DNA from: Chloroflexota bacterium
GTDB lineage: Bacteria; Chloroflexota; Limnocylindria; Limnocylindrales; CSP1-4
Assembly (NCBI GenBank): GCA_021812735.1
Contig: JAKAMV010000096.1
Coordinates: 1-18,536 of the forward strand
Length of the DNA stretch: 18,536 nt
Direction: 5' to 3'
Shown here: piece after piece, positions 7,309 to 14,029 of the stretch
Layout of the letters: each line of letters opens with the position of its first letter
How positions within the stretch are numbered: position 1 is the stretch's first letter
Translations under genes and position numbers: made by a program
The notes under the pieces: generated by a model
Databases searched by the model: none
What the model was told of the DNA's origin: nothing
The model's input: only the letters and a program-made list of their open reading frames with translations

Positions 7309-8682
7309 CTACTGCGTCACGCCACTGTTGGGGATCTTCGCGTACAGCTGCAGCGCCGTATCGATGTTCGACGCGTTCCAGATGTCGGGAGTGACCCATT
7401 GGTACGGCGAGGAAGGCATGACGTGAGCGAGCAAGACGTTCGCGCACATGATCATCGCGTCGTACCCCTGCAGGTCGTAACGCTGGTCATTCGTGCCGAT
7501 CAGCAAGTTCTGCTTGATCAGGTCCACGTACACGGCATTCAGGTTGAAGCCCATCCCGAAGACCTTGCCTTGAAGGTTGTTGCGCTGGATGAGCTGCGCG
7601 ATCTGAACGCCGCCCCAGTCGGAGCTGTAGTAGAAGAAGACGTCAGGGTGAGCCGTCATGAAGCTCTGGAGCTTTGCCAGGACAGTGGCCGTGTCGAAAC
7701 CGACCATGTAGGCATTCATTGGATCGCCGACGATCTGCACGTTCGGATAGGCTGCCTTCAGACCGTCGACAAATCCGAGCAAGCGGCCCTGCGCCCACGG
7801 AGCGGTTGCATCGCCAGTGATCAGCGCGACCTTCTTGCCGTCGAATGTCTGGCCGTTCTGCTGCGCCCATTGGATTGCGTATTGGGCGTTGATCTTGCCC
7901 ATCTGGAGGGCACTGGCCATGGACACGGTGTCAGGATTGTCGTCCGTCATCGAGGTCGCGATGCGCGCAGAGTCTGGTGAATCCGCGTTGATCGTGAAGA
8001 CGGGGACGCCGGCACCCATCATCGTCTTGATGAGATTGTTGAAGGCGCCCGGTGGGTTCGGGTCGATCGCTGCGCAGTCGTATTGGTTGCTGGAGAAGCC
8101 GGACTGGATTTGGCCGATCTGCGTCGTCGGGTCAGGATTCGGGGTGCCGATCACAGTCGTGTTGACCTTGATCCCGTACGTCTGCTCGATGAGGTCGGCT
8201 GCCTGTTTGGCTCCGGCGCCCAACTGAGCCGACGCACCCGCGATCGTGATGTACGGGTACGAGATGACGAAATTCAGAGACTGCTTGTTCTGGATCTTGG
8301 TGGCGATCCGGGGTGAGACGGTGAAACTGCCCCCGGTGTAGGTCATCGTGGTCGATGAGCCCGCGGCGGCCGCAGGCGCAGGAGAGACAAGAGGTTGCGA
8401 AACCTCGGCGGGCGTTGTCGATGTCGAAGACACTGGCTTTCCGAAGCCAAGCCCTGCCAGGGATCCGAAGGTGACACCAGCGGACGGACCTGCCGCTGCA
8501 GAAGCGGCTGCCGAAGCCGCCGCAGACGATGCGGGCGTCGAAGCCGCTGTAGACGGCACGGCGATCGATGCCGGCGCGGAGGATTGTGCGGGGGCGACCG
8601 TCGCGGCGGACGAGCACGCCCCAACCAGGACGACGACCATGGCGGCGACTACGGCAGCCACGCCGATCTTTGGTTGCTTCAT
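7309..8682 (-). CDS. Sugar ABC transporter substrate-binding lipoprotein
   Basis: Exported solute-binding lipoprotein, 457 aa. Residues 1-23 form a lipoprotein signal peptide ending in the lipobox V-G-A-C with acylated Cys23. About residues 24-105 are an Ala/Ser/Pro-rich low-complexity linker that tethers the binding domain to the membrane. The rest is a periplasmic-binding-protein type 1 (Peripla_BP_4) fold, with AAIDPNPPGAFNNLI, AGVPVFTINADSP, KVALITGDATAPWAQGRLLG and a late GTNDQRYDLQGYDA segment where ribose- and galactose-type proteins contact ligand. ATG 8682 has GGGGAG upstream. It heads the transporter part of the operon, 150 bases after the cyclase-family gene, and is the specificity subunit for the RbsA/RbsC-like pair. 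Ligand unknown; a tetrose, tetronate or related lactone is inferred from neighbours. Confidence 0.93.
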   Translation of the reverse strand: MKQPKIGVAAVVAAMVVVLVGACSSAATVAPAQSSAPASIAVPSTAASTPASSAAASAAASAAAGPSAGVTFGSLAGLGFGKPVSSTSTTPAEVSQPLVSPAPAAAAGSSTTMTYTGGSFTVSPRIATKIQNKQSLNFVISYPYITIAGASAQLGAGAKQAADLIEQTYGIKVNTTVIGTPNPDPTTQIGQIQSGFSSNQYDCAAIDPNPPGAFNNLIKTMMGAGVPVFTINADSPDSARIATSMTDDNPDTVSMASALQMGKINAQYAIQWAQQNGQTFDGKKVALITGDATAPWAQGRLLGFVDGLKAAYPNVQIVGDPMNAYMVGFDTATVLAKLQSFMTAHPDVFFYYSSDWGGVQIAQLIQRNNLQGKVFGMGFNLNAVYVDLIKQNLLIGTNDQRYDLQGYDAMIMCANVLLAHVMPSSPYQWVTPDIWNASNIDTALQLYAKIPNSGVTQ

Positions 8683-8784
8683 GGACTCGGTGCTCCCCTC
8701 ATACTTCGTGAAGGTCCCGGTGAGACCAGCGCCAGCCGGTCCTCCTCAACAGGTCAGTCGGGCCTCAGGGCACCCCTCCTTCTT

Positions 8785-8811
8785 GTCCACCTGAATGTCC
8801 TTCTCGTGGAC
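8785..8811. repeat. Inverted repeat between cyclase-family and lipoprotein genes
   Basis: GTCCAC and GTGGAC face each other across 15 bases in the 150-base spacer (8683-8832). It could form a weak hairpin in the message or be a binding site. I see no convincing -35/-10 pair in this spacer, so read-through from upstream seems the simplest model. Confidence 0.3.
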
Positions 8812-8832
8812 CCGTCCTCGGGCAATCGATGC

Positions 8833-9627
8833 CTATGCCGGGGATCCGTCCGTCACCCATGCGACGGCGCGCCCAGGTCCCCCCGAGGAGCGCGCGATCT
8901 TGACGGGCAGGAACTGGAACCACGACCCGACCGTGGGCACGGACGAGAGGTTCGCGAGGGCCTCGATGAAGACCATCCCCCCGCCGAGGCCGATCACATG
9001 GACTGGTGCGCCACCCTCCGCTGGCCCCATGCTGGGTGCGTCGGTACCGATGCATCGGACCCCCCGATCCAGGAGCAGTCGAATGCAATCGACGCTCGGG
9101 GCGGGCCATCCGGCAGCACGTTGGGTCACCAGGACGTCGTGCGCGTACGCCAGGCCATCCGCACCGGCCTTGTAGTAGCGACGGTCCCAGTCTGAGCGCA
9201 GGAGCAGGATGTCTCCCCCAGACAACCTGCGACCAAGATCCTCTTCGAGCGCCTCGATGTGACCGGGCGTCACGAGGCGACTGGCGCCCGGGCTGCTGGA
9301 GATCTCACCCGTCACGTCGAGGCACACCGCACTCCCGCAGAATGTCTCGACCGGGATGTCATCACCGCAACGCGCGTCGCCTCCGCCCGGAGCCCGATCC
9401 GGTAGGAAATGCGCGGGCGCATCGAAGTGTGTCCCGATGTGCTCGTCCATGACGAGCACTTCCGTGAAGTAGGGGCCGCACCCGCTGGTCCAGACCTCGG
9501 GGCCGCTGGCCTTCTCTTCGTACCAGTTCCACGTTCTTCGGACGAACGGCACGTGCCCGGGCCACGTGGCCGGAAATCGCTCGTCGATCGTGAGCGTGAG
9601 GTCAATCGCCCGGTAGCCATTGAACAT
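8833..9627 (-). CDS. Cyclase-family protein (kynurenine formamidase-like metal hydrolase)
   Basis: A 264-aa enzyme of the cyclase/kynurenine-formamidase family (PF04199), metal-dependent hydrolases that act on amides, esters or lactones. The metal-site motif is clear: EHIGTHFDAPAH with His63, His67, Asp69 and His73. A second conserved piece, CIGTDAPSMGP, lies in the C-terminal half, and a GGDILLLRSDW strand before it. The ATG at 9627 has GGGGAG upstream; the frame is open far upstream, but that part lies over the SDR gene and has shadow composition. Members also occur in carbohydrate clusters, where lactone or ester opening is a reasonable guess. Here it follows the SDR gene by 50 bases, so it may act beside or instead of the SMP-30 lactonase. 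The actual substrate is not evident. Confidence 0.87.
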   Translation of the reverse strand: MFNGYRAIDLTLTIDERFPATWPGHVPFVRRTWNWYEEKASGPEVWTSGCGPYFTEVLVMDEHIGTHFDAPAHFLPDRAPGGGDARCGDDIPVETFCGSAVCLDVTGEISSSPGASRLVTPGHIEALEEDLGRRLSGGDILLLRSDWDRRYYKAGADGLAYAHDVLVTQRAAGWPAPSVDCIRLLLDRGVRCIGTDAPSMGPAEGGAPVHVIGLGGGMVFIEALANLSSVPTVGSWFQFLPVKIARSSGGPGRAVAWVTDGSPA

Positions 9628-9677
9628 GCGCCGTCTCCCCGTTGTCGACGTCCGCTCGATGGGAGGAGGGACCGCCG

Positions 9678-10436
9678 TCAGTGAATGTGGAGCCCGCCGT
9701 TCACGTCGTACGTGGAACCGGTGACGTAGCTCGCGTCGTCGCTCACCAGGTAGGAGATGACGGATGCGACCTCCCGGGTGTTGCCGAGCCGGTGCATGGG
9801 GATCGAGGCGAGGACCTCTTGCTCGCGCTCCGGCGAGAGCTTGCCTGCCGTGATGTCCGTGGAGATGAGCCCTGGCGCGATGGCGTTGACCGTGATGCCG
9901 GTCGACGCGAGTTCTCGCGCCAGCGCCCGGGTGAATCCCTGGATCGCCGCTTTGGCGGCCGAGTAGTGCACGCCGCCGAACACGCCGCCACCGCGCTCGG
10001 CTGAGACGGAGGACATGTTCACGATGCGCCCCCGGCCCTCGCGGAGGAGCAGCGGCAGGACGCGGTGAGTCACCAGGTACGAGCCCCGAACGTTCACGTC
10101 GAACACCCTCGCCCACTCCTGTGGCGTGATGTCGAGGAAGCGGAACGGGGCCGTCACCCCGGCGATGTTGACGAGCGCCTCCACGGGCGGGAGTTCGGCC
10201 TCTACACGGGCGATCCCCGCGTCCACGGAGGCCTCGTCGGTTACATCGACCTGGATCCCTACGGCCCGGACGGCGCAGCGCTCCGCGATCTCCTTCGCCG
10301 CATCCTCCGCGAGCCCGCCATCGATGTCGAGAATGGCGACGTTCCATCCGCCTTCGGCGAGCCGGCTCGCGGTCTCTCGCCCGATGCCCCGCTTCGAGCC
10401 TGCCCCCGTGATGACAGCAGTACGCGGCCGAGACAT
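9678..10436 (-). CDS. SDR-family NAD(P)-dependent oxidoreductase
   Basis: Classical short-chain dehydrogenase/reductase, 252 aa, cytoplasmic. The cofactor loop TGAGSKRGIG (residues 10-19) carries the two-residue insertion common in this subgroup. Asp follows the second strand (NVAILDID), favouring NAD(H). The usual NNAG reads NIAG. The catalytic set is Asn115 (FDVNVRG), Ser145, Tyr158 and Lys162 (HYSAAKAA), and the C-terminus is the typical GSTYDVNGGLHIH. ATG 10436 has GGGAGG upstream. In context it probably oxidises a sugar or sugar-acid hydroxyl, for example an aldose C1 to a lactone for the SMP-30 enzyme or a C2/C3 hydroxyl of an aldonate. A strong palindrome and a promoter-like sequence directly upstream suggest it can start its own transcript. 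Confidence 0.93.
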   Translation of the reverse strand: MSRPRTAVITGAGSKRGIGRETASRLAEGGWNVAILDIDGGLAEDAAKEIAERCAVRAVGIQVDVTDEASVDAGIARVEAELPPVEALVNIAGVTAPFRFLDITPQEWARVFDVNVRGSYLVTHRVLPLLLREGRGRIVNMSSVSAERGGGVFGGVHYSAAKAAIQGFTRALARELASTGITVNAIAPGLISTDITAGKLSPEREQEVLASIPMHRLGNTREVASVISYLVSDDASYVTGSTYDVNGGLHIH

Positions 10437-10452
10437 ACGATCCTCCCACGAA

Positions 10453-10475
10453 GTTGGTATGACAATCATACAAAC
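10453..10475. promoter_or_regulatory. Candidate GntR-type operator upstream of the SDR gene
   Basis: A 23-bp palindrome with core GTATGA-CAA-TCATAC (10457-10471, perfect). Outer bases extend each arm to 10 bp with one mismatch. It lies 17-39 bases before the SDR start and is AT-rich compared with its surroundings. Size and symmetry fit a dimeric GntR/FadR-type repressor, so the GntR protein at 2416-3276 is the natural candidate; this assignment is inference. Confidence 0.6.
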
Positions 10476-10484
10476 AGGCGTCAA
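10456..10484 (-). promoter_or_regulatory. Possible internal promoter for SDR and downstream genes
   Basis: On the minus strand TTGACG (10479-10484) is followed after 17 bases by CATACC (10456-10461). The -35 is good (5 of 6) and the -10 weak (3 of 6). The palindrome overlaps the spacer and -10, as expected for a repressor-controlled promoter. Confidence 0.4.
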
Positions 10485-10495
10485 CCCCGCAGCGC

Positions 10496-11377
10496 CTAGT
10501 CGACGGCTCCGCGGAACATGGGCATGCCTGAAACGCCGGGGCGGAGACGGAGCAGACGTCCTACGTACACTGCCCCCTCGGTCGCTCCGGCCTTCGACCC
10601 AAGGTCGGTGAGGTACAGATCGGCGTTTTCGAACACGCAGTTCGACAGGGTCGTGCCGCCGAGATCGACGAACCGACAGCTCGAGCCATCCGCCGAGACG
10701 ACGTGGAACCCGCCGGATGAGAGCGTCGCGATGTAGAGATCACCGTTGTCCGCCACCGCGAGGCCGTCGGGAACCGCACGCTCGTCGGGGAACGTGTAGA
10801 CGTCCCGGATCTCGCCGTCCGGCGTGCGCCGACGGACGCGCCGGGTGTATGACTCCACCCAGACGATGCTCCCGTCCGCTTCGCCGACGATCCCGTTGGG
10901 ATAGGACCTGCCCACTTCGACGAGAACGCTCGCCCGACCATCGCGGTCGACGGCACAAACGAACCCGTCGTCCGGGCGGTTGTCCGGATCCCATCGCCCG
11001 GGATCGGTGAAGTACAGCCGACCGTCACGCCCGAACACGATGTCGTTCGGCATATTGAGGTTCCGACCGCCGACCTGCGCTGCGACCGTGTGGACCGTGC
11101 CGTCGGGCGCAACCTTCTGAATGGCGCCCGGACCGAAGTCGTGAGATCGATACGGCCCGACAGCGCCGCCGTTGTTGGCAACGTAGACGTAGCCGTCTCC
11201 GCCGAGTACGGTGCCGTTCGGGCCGCCTCCCACGTTCGCGTATGTGCCCGACGTCCCGTCCGGACCCCAGACACCGAGCGCACCGTCGTAGCACTGGCAG
11301 AAGACGCACCTGCCGTCGCCCAGGACGGTCGGACCCTCTGCGTGGCCGATGCCCTGCACAAGAACCTCGGGCTCCAT
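10496..11377 (-). CDS. SMP-30/gluconolactonase/LRE-family protein
   Basis: A 293-aa six-bladed beta-propeller of the SMP-30/gluconolactonase family, which hydrolyses sugar lactones to aldonic acids using a bound divalent metal. Expected ligands are visible: Glu14 in HAEGP, Asn in NMPNDIVFG and/or SYPNGIV, and Asp in VPDGLAVADNGDLYIA. Repeated D-G-x-x-Y/V strands (GDGYVYVANN, RDGRLYFTDPG) mark successive blades. ATG 11377 has an excellent AAGGAGGAG ribosome-binding site; the frame is open 80 codons further upstream, but only over the end of the PdxA gene. It lies 68 bases after that gene and 59 before the SDR gene. Inferred role: open a tetronolactone or similar lactone made by the SDR, supplying acid to the kinase. 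Confidence 0.88.
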   Translation of the reverse strand: MEPEVLVQGIGHAEGPTVLGDGRCVFCQCYDGALGVWGPDGTSGTYANVGGGPNGTVLGGDGYVYVANNGGAVGPYRSHDFGPGAIQKVAPDGTVHTVAAQVGGRNLNMPNDIVFGRDGRLYFTDPGRWDPDNRPDDGFVCAVDRDGRASVLVEVGRSYPNGIVGEADGSIVWVESYTRRVRRRTPDGEIRDVYTFPDERAVPDGLAVADNGDLYIATLSSGGFHVVSADGSSCRFVDLGGTTLSNCVFENADLYLTDLGSKAGATEGAVYVGRLLRLRPGVSGMPMFRGAVD

Positions 11378-11445
11378 GGTCTCCTCCTTCGATCCCAATC
11401 GAGAGAACCGTCGATCCGTGGCCTCTGCGTCACGCAGCCCGCCGG

Positions 11446-12456
11446 TCATCGCGACGTCACTGCGCGTGCGGCCGCGAGTACTGCGTGCGTCATGTTCTCC
11501 GCGCTCGCTCGACCTTGGCCCGCGATGTCGAACGCCGTCCCGTGATCTACCGAGAACCGGAGAAACGGAAGGCCGAGGGTCAGGCTCACGGTCCCGTGGA
11601 AGTCGATCGCCTTGCACGGAGCCGCCGCCTGATCGTGATAGAGGGCTAGCACCACGTCGTAGCGTCCCTCACGGGCCTGGAAGAACACGGCGTCGGCGGG
11701 AATGGGGCCCGCCACTTCCATCCCTGCCGCCCGCGCACGCTGAACCGCCGGCGCAATCTTCTCGACCTCCTCGCGACCGAAGAGGCCCTCCTCGCCGGCG
11801 TGAGGGTTGAGGGCCGCGACAGCAATGCGGGGGTGCTCCAGCCCAATTTGGCCGGCCCGGGTCGAGAAGCGTTCCAGAGCGATGAGGATCCCCTCTGTGG
11901 TGACCTGTTCGATCGCGTCGCGCAAAGAGAGGTGGCGCGTGAGGAAGAGCACCCGGAGGTTCTCCACCTGGAACAGCGTGAGGGACCATGGCGCTCCGGT
12001 GAGTCGTGCCAACGGTTCGGTGTGTCCCTCATGCCCGAGCCCGGCAAGGCTGAACGCGTACTTGTTGATCGGTGCGGTAGCGAGGACATGTCCACCTGCG
12101 TCGGCACAGAGCCTGACGGCCTCCTCGATGTACGCGTACGCGGCGCGCCCCGCCGCCGCGGTCGCGACGCCGAGCGGCAGATCGGCGTCGCACGACGGGA
12201 CGTCCCACACGCGGACTGCTTCCTCCGCGGCGTCCGGCTCAACCTCGCGGGCGTTCCGCAGTTGTGCGGGCAGGCCCACCTGACGAGAGATGCGCGCCAG
12301 GTGCCGCAGATCGCCGACGAGGAGAACGTTGGCCTCGGCGCGAACGCGGGGGTCGAGTGCGCTGGCGAGGGCGATCTCTGGACCAATCCCCGCGGGATCT
12401 CCCGTCGTGAGGACGACCGTGGGTCTCGTGCTGCCCACCCGTGAGATACCGGTCAC
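11446..12456 (-). CDS. pdxA2: PdxA2-type 4-phospho-tetronate dehydrogenase (PdxA family)
   Basis: A 336-aa member of the PdxA (4-hydroxythreonine-4-phosphate dehydrogenase) family. Motifs in order: GDPAGIGPEI (residues 19-28), TAPINKYAF, GHEGHTE, AALNPHAGE, GPIPADAVFF, ALYHDQAAAP and LRFSVDHGTAFDIAGQGRA. The three metal-binding His are those in GHEGHTE, NPHAGE and YHDQ. The GTG at 12456 is chosen: GGAGG lies 7 bases upstream, overlapping the kinase stop region, and homology begins soon after; ATGs at 12486/12489 would overlap the kinase. Next to a DUF1537 kinase, PdxA homologues (PdxA2) are known to oxidise 4-phospho-D-threonate or -erythronate, the product losing CO2 to give DHAP. That function is far likelier here than pyridoxal phosphate synthesis. 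Confidence 0.9.
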   Translation of the reverse strand: MTGISRVGSTRPTVVLTTGDPAGIGPEIALASALDPRVRAEANVLLVGDLRHLARISRQVGLPAQLRNAREVEPDAAEEAVRVWDVPSCDADLPLGVATAAAGRAAYAYIEEAVRLCADAGGHVLATAPINKYAFSLAGLGHEGHTEPLARLTGAPWSLTLFQVENLRVLFLTRHLSLRDAIEQVTTEGILIALERFSTRAGQIGLEHPRIAVAALNPHAGEEGLFGREEVEKIAPAVQRARAAGMEVAGPIPADAVFFQAREGRYDVVLALYHDQAAAPCKAIDFHGTVSLTLGLPFLRFSVDHGTAFDIAGQGRASAENMTHAVLAAARAVTSR

Positions 12457-12460
12457 CGCT

Positions 12461-13723
12461 TCACCTCCGGGAAACCCGCTCCACATCATTGCTGTCGAGG
12501 TGTGCGAGGAGACTGACCGCGTGTGCCAGCCAGTGCGGCTCCCCTCGCGAGCCCGACTTCAGCACACACATCGTCTGGTCCAGCACGCCGCCGATGAAGC
12601 GGACAACGGGCGATGTGGGCCACGGCTCGGTGAGGATGTCCAGCCGGGTGCAGTCCGCCAGTCGCATGAGCGAGGAAGCAAGCTCACCGCCGATGACGAC
12701 GAGTCCCACGGGCCGGGCTCGTTCTACGAGTCCGATGGTGATGGCCGCTAGGGCGCGGGCGGCTTCGGACTCTTGTCGCCTCACCGGGCGTGAAGGGTCG
12801 GCGGTCGTGAGAGCGAGGGTGCGGCCGGCCCGAAGGTACGCCGCCCAAGCCTCCACGTCCTCGTCCTTCGGAGCCCCCGCGAACACGTCAAGGGATACGA
12901 CGTTTCCGCCACCCTCGGCGAAGGCTGATACTTGGTCGAGGGTGGCCTGTTTCAGGCTGTCGGTCACGATCAGAACGCCGGGGCGTTCGGCATCCACTTG
13001 GCCCGCCGCGCTCGCGCGCAGCCACGCATCCGCGAGGCCGTAGGATCCGACGAGACTGAACGCAACGCCGCCGACGGCGACAGACATTGCTGCCGTCGCG
13101 ACGCGGTACAGGTCCGATGGCGTCGCGCCGTCGCACACGACGTGGCCTTGGCCAAGCGCGGCTCGCAGCCTATCGGCGAGCGCTGACCCTCGAACAGCAT
13201 CGAGGCCGATGGTCGCGCAGTTGGGCACGAGATCCGCGATGACCGCCGACCTTGGGACGTCGACGGTCCCAGGCGGAAAGGCATGTGTCACCGGTTCGCT
13301 GCCCGCACGCTGGACGCCACCGAGCGTCCGGATGCCGAAGGCCGGTGCCGCGGCTGCGATCAGGAGCGGTCCCCCGAGCGATCCGCCCCAGGCATCCAGC
13401 TCCGCCGCAATCGGGCCCCGCAGGTAGGAGTCGACGCGCTTGTACATCATCGCCTCGGACTCCGCGACAACGGCCAGGACGTCCTGGATGCGACGGCGCG
13501 CCGCTGCCTCATCGACGAGCCTGGAGCACGTGTCGACGACGAGGGCTCGCACGCTGCGTGGGCGCGGAACGGCATGATCCCAAGCGATGACGCGAACGCC
13601 TTCCGCGTGTCGACGTGCCTCTCCGGCGAGGGCAACGGCGCCCGTGAGATCGTCGCTGAGCGCCACGATCGACGACTCGCGCCGTATCACTGCCTCTGGC
13701 TGCGGATTCGTCACGCTATCCAA
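12461..13723 (-). CDS. Four-carbon acid sugar kinase (DUF1537 family)
   Basis: A 420-aa kinase of the DUF1537 family (DtnK/OtnK/DenK type), which phosphorylates four-carbon acid sugars such as D-threonate, D-erythronate or 3-oxo-tetronates. The N-terminal domain has SDDLTGA (residues 23-29; usual ADDLTGA) and KRVDSYLRG (95-103; usual K-x-DS-x-LRG). The C-terminal nucleotide-binding domain has GLVVIGGELASSLM and the late CVLKSGSRGEP segment (usual KSG-x-FG). The start is a TTG at 13723 with GAGG six bases upstream; a GTG three codons in is the alternative. It is first in the operon, and its stop lies 4 bases before the PdxA2 start, so the two are probably coupled. Substrate stereochemistry cannot be read from sequence, so I give no symbol. 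Confidence 0.9.
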   Translation of the reverse strand: MDSVTNPQPEAVIRRESSIVALSDDLTGAVALAGEARRHAEGVRVIAWDHAVPRPRSVRALVVDTCSRLVDEAAARRRIQDVLAVVAESEAMMYKRVDSYLRGPIAAELDAWGGSLGGPLLIAAAAPAFGIRTLGGVQRAGSEPVTHAFPPGTVDVPRSAVIADLVPNCATIGLDAVRGSALADRLRAALGQGHVVCDGATPSDLYRVATAAMSVAVGGVAFSLVGSYGLADAWLRASAAGQVDAERPGVLIVTDSLKQATLDQVSAFAEGGGNVVSLDVFAGAPKDEDVEAWAAYLRAGRTLALTTADPSRPVRRQESEAARALAAITIGLVERARPVGLVVIGGELASSLMRLADCTRLDILTEPWPTSPVVRFIGGVLDQTMCVLKSGSRGEPHWLAHAVSLLAHLDSNDVERVSRR

Positions 13724-13793
13724 CCGCCACCTCGGCCCGCCACCGTCCAGACCTACTGCACCTATCGCCCGCCACGCGCACCCGCGAGGCGAC

Positions 13794-13821
13794 AGTATAG
13801 CGTCTTGCCTCGTTCATGCAA
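13794..13821 (-). promoter_or_regulatory. Candidate promoter of the kinase-led operon
   Basis: On the minus strand TTGCAT (13816-13821) and TATACT (13794-13799) are separated by 16 bases. The -10 is strong (5 of 6) and the -35 weak (3 of 6). Transcription would begin about 65 bases before the kinase TTG. It lies in a local AT-rich dip. Confidence 0.5.
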
Positions 13822-13955
13822 CATTCTGCCGTGCTATCTCGCACTACGTCGTTTACGATGAGAGACGCGGGCGAGGATAGCAGCTTCAAGTGGGGGCGCC
13901 GTCGTCGACGGAGGCCCCTCAAGGTCTGTTACGAGCACGAACGGCAGCATAAGGC

Positions 13956-13983
13956 TTGATCCCTGGAGGAAGCCGGCTACAAT
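13956..13983 (+). promoter_or_regulatory. Candidate promoter of the FAD oxidase operon
   Basis: TTGATC (13956-13961) and TACAAT (13978-13983) are spaced by 16 bases. The -10 matches 5 of 6 and the -35 matches 4 of 6. Transcription would start near 13990, giving a leader of about 40 bases. Confidence 0.55.
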
Positions 13984-14029
13984 CCAAGAAACGACAACAT
14001 CCGGCAGAGTCAGTCACAAGCACACAGGC

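Larger units (their letters stand above)
13724..14029. promoter_or_regulatory. Divergent intergenic control region
   Basis: A 306-base region between divergent arms with no gene of its own. It holds promoter candidates for both directions. Between them is a small inverted repeat TCGT-TT-ACGA (about 13848-13857), and TTACGA recurs about 76 bases further on within GTTACGAGCACGAAC, itself an imperfect palindrome. These are plausible DeoR or GntR binding sites, but short enough to arise by chance. The GntR-type palindrome found upstream of the SDR gene does not recur here. Confidence 0.45.

Noticed and set aside
8683..8832. Separate promoter for the transporter genes
   Set aside because: No -35/-10 pair with acceptable spacing; only a half-site resembling the SDR-operator core near 8699.
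9628..10473. N-terminal extension of the cyclase-family frame over the SDR gene
   Set aside because: Same strand but a different frame from the SDR; low-complexity Arg-rich sequence, and a good ATG with a ribosome-binding site exists at 9627.
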